NCBI RefSeq assembly: GCF_023159225.1
Contig: NC_063162.1
Coordinates: forward strand, 91,287,880 to 91,351,879
DNA: 64,000 bases
Direction of reading: 5' to 3'
Source: Perognathus longimembris pacificus
Taxonomy: Eukaryota > Chordata > Mammalia > Rodentia > Heteromyidae
Numbering within the stretch: the first letter of the stretch is position 1; each line of letters opens with the position of its first letter. This document shows positions 59,021-64,000 of this stretch, in pieces. Made by a program: the position numbers and the translations under genes. The notes under the pieces were generated by a model that had not been told where the DNA came from, ran no database searches, and saw only the letters and a program-made list of their open reading frames with translations.

Positions 59021-59032
59021 TGAAGGAAAGAG

Positions 59033-59168
59033 GGAAGGGGAGGGGAGGGGAGGGGAGGGGAGGGGAGGGGAGGGAAGGGGAGGGAAGAGGGGGGAGGGGA
59101 GGGGAGGGAAGGGAAGGGGAAGTGAAGGGAGGAGGAAACAAGGGAGGAGGGAGGGAGGGAAGGAACAA
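59033..59168. repeat. (GGGGA)n/(GGGA)n minisatellite-like purine tract
   Basis: AGGGGAGGGGAGGGG repeats pass into GGAAGG and GGGAGGGAGGG. It has many runs of three or more G and could fold as G-quadruplex. Open frames on either strand here are low-complexity artefacts. Confidence 0.95.
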
Positions 59169-59229
59169 GAAAGGAAAGAAAGACATATAGCCTAGGATGG
59201 AATAAAAAACTGTTTTGTTGCCAAATAGC

Positions 59230-59972
59230 TGTATTTTTTTTTACCTTTATTGCCAAAGTGAAGTACACAGGGGTTGCAATTTCATATGTTCAACTTGTTA
59301 AGGCCTCCCTCATTCCCCTCTCCCCGCTTCCTCCCTCCTCCTATCACACCACCCCCCCACCATGAGTTGTACAGTTGGTTTACACCAAATGGTTTTGTAA
59401 GTATTACTTTTGGAATGGTCAGTCATTTGATCCTTTGTCTCTCGATTTGGGTATTCCCTTTCCCTTCCCTAGTACACGTATGTACAATATCCAGGGTACT
59501 AAGATGAGATACAGTGATAGCAGGGGTAAAAACCCAGGAAGGGAATGTGAGAGGGGGAAAAAAGGGTACGGTTTCACATGGCATGTTTAAAATAATTACA
59601 ACAATGATTTAACACTTGTTTCCTTAATGTGGAGTTCATTTCACTTAGAATTATCTTAAGTGTTGGTCAGGGCGTAGCTATTGGGCTGTTGTGATCTTCT
59701 GCTGTGACTACCCTAAACATGTATTAATTATCCGCTATGAGAGAAACCATAGAGTCCGTGTTTCTTTGGGTCTGGCTCACTTCACTTAGTATAATTTTTT
59801 TCCCGAGTCCTTCCATTTCTGTATGAATGGGGGGATGTCATTCTTTCTGGTAGAGGCATAGAATTCCATTGTGCATATGTACCACATTTTCCTGATCCAC
59901 TTATCTACTGAGGGGCATCTGTGTTGGTTCCATATTTTAGCAATGACAAATTGTGCTGCTACGAACATTAGG
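59230..59972 (-). mobile_element. 5'-truncated L1, minus strand
   Basis: Poly-T, the reversed terminus (TTGCCAAAGTGAAGTACACA), the 3' UTR with a CCTCCCTC pyrimidine tract, the end of ORF2 (minus strand: [20 protein letters not shown]), and a 5' limit near 59972 after the VAAQFVIAKIWNQ codons. No clear target duplication was found. Confidence 0.88.
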
Positions 59973-60510
59973 AATCAATGAAGTTTATTTTATTAATAGG
60001 TTATTGTGACAAATTCAAGAAATAAAGTCAATTGCTTTCTTACACACCACATATCAATAAAGAATTTAAAATAGAAATATTGTAAAATAGATAACATTTC
60101 AAACAGCACCCTCAAATACAATAGTTGAGTATAATATAAAAATATTAGATGTTCATTACAGTGAATTATACAACTCTGAGAAACCAACTTCACAGATTTA
60201 AAAAAAAAGAAATACTTTATGATCTAAATTGAAAGACCCAAATAGTTTGAAATACTATACGCACAAGGAAACCCACATATGAGTGTTTTTTCAGTAACTT
60301 CAATAATAATTTCTGAAAGATAGAAGTAATCTTATATAGATCAATGGATGGATAAACTGGTCAAAGTAATTTAGACATAATTTAAAAGTAATCCAAATAT
60401 ATTGTTTTTAGGTTAATGAGTCCAATATAAAGACTCCAATACATTTAAAGTCAGGTAAGGTAATACTGTGTCCTAAATATATAGTGATAGGCCTCTGTGT
60501 TTGTAATATT
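59973..60510. other. Unique AT-rich sequence
   Basis: Nothing recognised. Confidence 0.45.
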
Positions 60511-60512
60511 CT

Positions 60513-60537
60513 ATTGATTGATTGATTGATTGATTGT
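60513..60537. repeat. (GATT)n microsatellite
   Basis: About six GATT units at the tail side of the following minus-strand SINE. Confidence 0.95.
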
Positions 60538-60758
60538 CAATCACAGGGCTTGAACTTTGGCTCTGGGTCCTGCCCCTGATTTCTTTTGATGAATGCTAGC
60601 ATTCTAACACTTTGAGCCACAGTGCCACTTCTGGTTTTCTGGTGGTTAATTTGAGTCTCATGGACATCTTTGTCCAGGCTGTTTTGGAACCAGAATCCTC
60701 AGATCTCTACCTCCTAAGTAGCTAGGATTACAGGGTGAGCCACCAGTGCCCAACTGGC
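60536..60758 (-). mobile_element. SINE with 7SL/B1-like head and Geo tail, minus strand
   Basis: GGGCTTGAACTTTGGCTCTG, ATGCTAGCATTCTAACAC, GAGCCACAGTGCCACTTCTG, GTCTCATGGACATCTTTG, then the reversed head CTCAGATCTCTACCTCCTAA, GTAGCTAGGATTACAGGGTG. Full-length and diverged. Confidence 0.88.
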
Positions 60759-61265
60759 TGATGTATTTTTACTTGTGTGTATGCAGCATCCCTCAATCTC
60801 TTTTATAAAAAAAAATTGATCTCATTCATGAGAGTGGAACCTTCATAATTTAATCACCTCACAAACAGGTCACCATGGGATAGTGCTGTATTTGCCATTA
60901 AGTTTCAGTAAATGAGTTTGAAGGGACATCAACATCCAGATCAGACCCACAATAAAAAGAACAAGGTAGCTCACTGAAAGAAGCCATTCTTATTTTCCTA
61001 TCTTAAATAAGCCATTCCAAAAGGCTGCATACTCTGTGGTTGCAAATAGGTAGTACTGTGAGCAAGGAAAAATTAGAAAGATAGAGTGGTAAAGTTACAA
61101 GTCCCAGGAAAAAGTCAAAGAAATGAAGCAAAGTGTTTGTTGGGAGCAATGAAGCTATTCTATGTGATATTAGTAGATATATGATCTTGTGAATCTATTA
61201 AAACTCAAAGAACTTTATAGCATGGAGAGTTAAGCTTAATGTTCATAATTGGATAAAAAATATTT
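60759..61265. other. Unique sequence
   Basis: Nothing recognised. Confidence 0.45.
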
Positions 61266-61500
61266 GGAGCCAGGTGCCAATGGTTCATGCCCATAATTCT
61301 GGCTACTCCAAAGACTGAGATTTGAGGATTATGATTTGAAGCAACTCAGGGCAAGAATTTCCCTGAGACTATTGTATTCAATTAACTAGCAAAAAGCCTA
61401 AAGTGGAACTATGATTCAAGTGCTATCTTTGAGCAAAAAAGTTCAAGGAGAGCTTCCAGTCCCTATGTTCAAACACAGAAGACTACTACCAAACAAAATT
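61266..61500 (+). mobile_element. SINE with 7SL/B1-like head and Geo tail
   Basis: GAGCCAGGTGCCAATGGTTC, GGCTACTCCAAAGACTGAG, then Geo remnants (GCCTAAAGTGGAACTATGAT, CCCTATGTTCAAACACAG). Diverged. Confidence 0.8.
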
Positions 61501-61595
61501 ATTTGGGAGGCTAGGGAATCCCATGAAATTATGATAAATCGATCTAGTGCTTCCATAAATAGAAAACAATCTCACTGATCAAGAAGGCAAAACAG

Positions 61596-61785
61596 GGGTC
61601 TGGGAATATGGCCTAGTGGCAAGAGCGCTTGTCTCGTATACATGAAGCCCTGGGTTCGATTCCCCAGCACCACATATATAGAAAATGGCCAGAAGTGGCG
61701 CTGTGGCTCAAGTGGCAAGAGGGACAGTGCTCAGGCCCTAAGTCCAAGATCCAGGACTGGCAAAAAAATAAATAAATAAAAAAAT
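61596..61785 (+). mobile_element. IDL-Geo-type dimeric SINE with internal Geo deletion
   Basis: GGGTCTGGGAATATGGCC, B box GGTTCGATTCC, AGAAGTGGCGCTGTGGCTC. The Geo module then jumps from CAAGTGGC directly to AAGAGGGACAGTGC, losing about 30 bp. The tail is AATAAATAAATAAA. Near-identical flanks (61584-61595 and 61786-61796) differ by one A. Confidence 0.93.
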
Positions 61786-61796
61786 AAGGCAAACAG

Positions 61797-62418
61797 GTGC
61801 TTATCTAACGAATGAGTTCTCTAAGAGGAGAGGCAAAAGGAATCGCACTTACACAATGTAATCTAGATGTTAACAATCTCCACAAGTGTGCTGGTTAGAA
61901 ATTCCAATGCTGGTTAGGTATGAACTAAACAATTAGTTAATGCATGGTGGATAGGGGAGTCCTGATTGTTAGTAGTATATAGGAATGTGTAAACAAGTTC
62001 AGGAAAGAAGTTATAATAATCAGTATGTTAATGATTAGTTCTACCATTTTATTCTTAATGAAGACACTGAAATTTGGATGATATATTTGTAGAAACCAAT
62101 TCAAACAAATTGGTATATAAATTTAACCACATGCTATCTCAACTGAGTAGATCTATAAGTAGTGATGCTCATAGCAACTAGTACACAAAACATACAGAAT
62201 TTTCTCTGATAGCACATTTTAACATAGGAAGCAAAGCTCCTTAGATAAAAGGCTTATCCTAAAAGAAAGGTTGACAGAGCCACTAAAAGGGCTCTTGCTA
62301 ACCAAAGTTAGAACAATTTAAGCACCAAGTTAATTGTGTAATATTGTACTTTGATCTAAAGCATAAAATAAATATCTGTAAGTATATATTCCCTAATATA
62401 TCCAAATACATTATATAT
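61797..62418. other. Unique AT-rich sequence
   Basis: Nothing recognised. Confidence 0.45.
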
Positions 62419-62435
62419 AAAAATTTGAAATTCTA

Positions 62436-62645
62436 GGGGCTGGGGATATAGCCTAGTGGCAAGAGTGCCTGCCTCGGATACACGAGGCCCTAGGTTCGAT
62501 TCCCCAGCACCACATATACAGAAAACGGCCAGAAGGGGCGCTGTGGCTCAAGTGGCAGAGTGCTAGCCTTGAGCGGGAAGAAGCCAGGGACAGTGCTCAG
62601 GCCCTGAGTCCAAGGCCCAGGACTGGCCAAAAAAAAAAAAAAAAA
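62436..62645 (+). mobile_element. IDL-Geo-type dimeric SINE, near-consensus
   Basis: GGGGCTGGGGATATAGCC, GGATACACGAGGCCCTAGG, B box GGTTCGATTCC, full Geo module and poly-A. Exact 17-bp duplication (62419-62435, 62646-62662). Confidence 0.96.
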
Positions 62646-62689
62646 AAAAATTTGAAATTCTATAAAGTCATAAAAATGAATGCAACTAT

Positions 62690-62775
62690 AATGAATATAT
62701 ATTTAACATAATAAATATATATATACAATGAACATATATATAGACAGAGAGAGAGAAAGGAAGAAGAGGAAAGAG
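62690..62775. repeat. (TA)n/(GA)n microsatellite
   Basis: ATAAATATATATATAC, then ATATATATAGACAGAGAGAGAG and GA-rich sequence. Confidence 0.9.
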
Positions 62776-62874
62776 AGGAAAGACATGTTCCTATAGAAAA
62801 TTTTAGATATGTTATCTGATACTTAGGTATAAGATATGATATTAAGAATGACCGTTTACTACTAAACATAAAAA

Positions 62875-63186
62875 GGTCTGAAATAGACCTCTCAGTGGAT
62901 CACAATAGCTCAACAGCTATGTATGTACGATCATATAAGACAAGGACAAGCAAACTCTATTGTTGACGTTATATTTAAAGTTCTAGGTTAATTTCCTTTG
63001 GCGTATGCCACATGGCTACTATATATGATTTTGGTACACTGGTATTGTATATATGCCTACCTGATCTAGGGAAGGGAAAGAAAAACAATGGTGTAAGATA
63101 TCCCAAGAAATGTACTCTGCTCTATTATGTAGCTGTACCCCTTTTGCACAACACCTTGTCAACAAAATTTAATTAATAATAAAAAA
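62875..63186 (+). mobile_element. L1 3' UTR fragment, diverged
   Basis: GATCACAATAGCTCAACAGC, GATTTTGGTACACTGG, GATCTAGGGAAGGGAAAG, ATGTACTCTGCTC, GTAGCTGTACCCCTTTTGC then an A-rich tail. An internal deletion removes most of the G-rich tract. Confidence 0.75.
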
Positions 63187-63609
63187 GAATGACAGTTTAC
63201 AACTCTATGCAGCATATTGTTGAATTTTGCAATCATAATATAAAAGAAAACTGATTAAAAATACAAACATAAGTAAAGTGTTTATTACTAGGATTCAGGA
63301 CTGTGGTTACTGCTGAAGGCTGTGGGAGCTTTTGGGGGATCTTAGTCTGGGTGCCAATTCTATGAATGTGTTTAGTCTTCAAATCCTCATAAATCTGTAC
63401 ACTTAGGTAAATTTTCATGTGTGAATATTATACTTCAAAGTAAGTTTAAAACATATAGAGACACTATATTTTTTGTAGAGGATATGGCATCTGTGAGAGC
63501 CAAAACTACTTAACTTCTAAAGCCAAGTTTCCACAGTGTCAGTATGCTAAAGAATTATTGTCAAGATTAAATGTAGTGAAAACAATCAAAACAGATAAAA
63601 GCATAAAAT
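63187..63609. other. Unique sequence
   Basis: Nothing recognised. Confidence 0.45.
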
Positions 63610-63616
63610 AATTGCT

Positions 63617-63823
63617 GGGGCTGGTGATATGGCCTAGTGGCAAGAGTGCCTGCCTCATATACATGGGGCCCTGGGTTCGATTCCCCAGCACCACATATAC
63701 AGAAAATGGCCACAAGTGGAGCTGTGGCTCAAGTAGCAGAGTGCTAGCCTTGAGCAAAAAGAAGCCAGGGACAGCGCTCAGGCCCTGAGTCCAAGCCACA
63801 GGACTGACCAAAAAAAAAAAAAA
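63617..63823 (+). mobile_element. IDL-Geo-type dimeric SINE, near-consensus
   Basis: GGGGCTGGTGATATGGCC, B box GGTTCGATTCC, full Geo module (GACAGCGCTCAGGCCCTGAG) and poly-A. AATTGCT at 63610-63616 and 63824-63830 is the likely target duplication; A residues may extend it. Confidence 0.94.
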
Positions 63824-63830
63824 AATTGCT

Positions 63831-64000
63831 AAACAATAGTGACTATATGCAATAGGTTTCAGCCTGCTAAGTTGTCAATATCATTAATGTGGAGACAAGA
63901 ATAGCATATTATTCATTTCTCATTAATTTCTGAATTCTTTATCCAGAGAATGATTATCTTCCAGCTCAGACATCCTGGGGGTCCTGTGTTTATGAACTCA
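63831..64000. other. Unique sequence to the window end
   Basis: Nothing recognised. Confidence 0.4.

Noticed and set aside
58842..59268. Open frames of 95-117 codons rich in Gly-Arg-Glu or Pro-Ser-Leu
   Set aside because: They are low-complexity translation of the GGGGA tract on both strands.

Overview
This window is vertebrate, and specifically rodent, nuclear DNA. It is AT-rich and built from SINEs, 5'-truncated L1 LINEs, LTR elements and microsatellites embedded in non-repetitive sequence. Ten copies of a two-part SINE are present: a tRNA-Ala/ID-like head with a Pol III B box, joined to a second module. This matches my recollection of IDL-Geo, a family described as restricted to the superfamily Geomyoidea (kangaroo rats, pocket mice, pocket gophers). 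I therefore infer a heteromyid or geomyid genome. Species and chromosome cannot be set from the sequence.

No intact protein-coding gene, structural RNA gene or CRISPR array is visible. The only remnant of a cellular gene that I can name is a disabled POMK (protein O-mannose kinase) copy on the minus strand at about 40698-41736. A membrane-protein-like open stretch at 1021-1284 (minus) is unrecognised. All other long open frames fall in L1, SINE, LTR or simple-repeat sequence.

Layout. 1-6.3 kb: SINEs, an ERV-type LTR (1538-2303), an L1 tail, an inverted duplication with a GC-rich insert between its arms, and a CA/GGAA microsatellite. 6.3-19 kb: mostly unique DNA with scattered SINEs and very old L1. 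19.26-19.75 kb: a clean solo LTR with a 6-bp target-site duplication (TSD). 21.35-25.07 kb: an older 5'-inverted L1 interrupted by a younger L1 that is itself 5'-inverted. 25-33 kb: mainly unique. 33.3-35.8 kb: a minus-strand L1 with an 11-bp TSD beside the end of an older L1. 36-42 kb: unique DNA plus the POMK pseudogene. 42-45 kb: unique and AT-rich DNA with a diverged tandem duplication. 45.6-46.9 kb: a third 5'-inverted L1. 48.5-49.0 kb: two fresh SINEs side by side. 55.97-56.49 kb: an L1 insert with an exact 49-bp TSD. 57.9-64 kb: an old L1 interrupted by a SINE, a GGGGA tract, another L1 and three more young SINEs.

There is no gene system here. The content records retrotransposition: L1 machinery inserted its own truncated copies, the SINEs and probably the POMK copy, while SINE and L1 tails seeded microsatellites. 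Repeat family names rest on recognition by eye and not on a database search. Boundaries without a stated TSD are good to about 10-30 bp.
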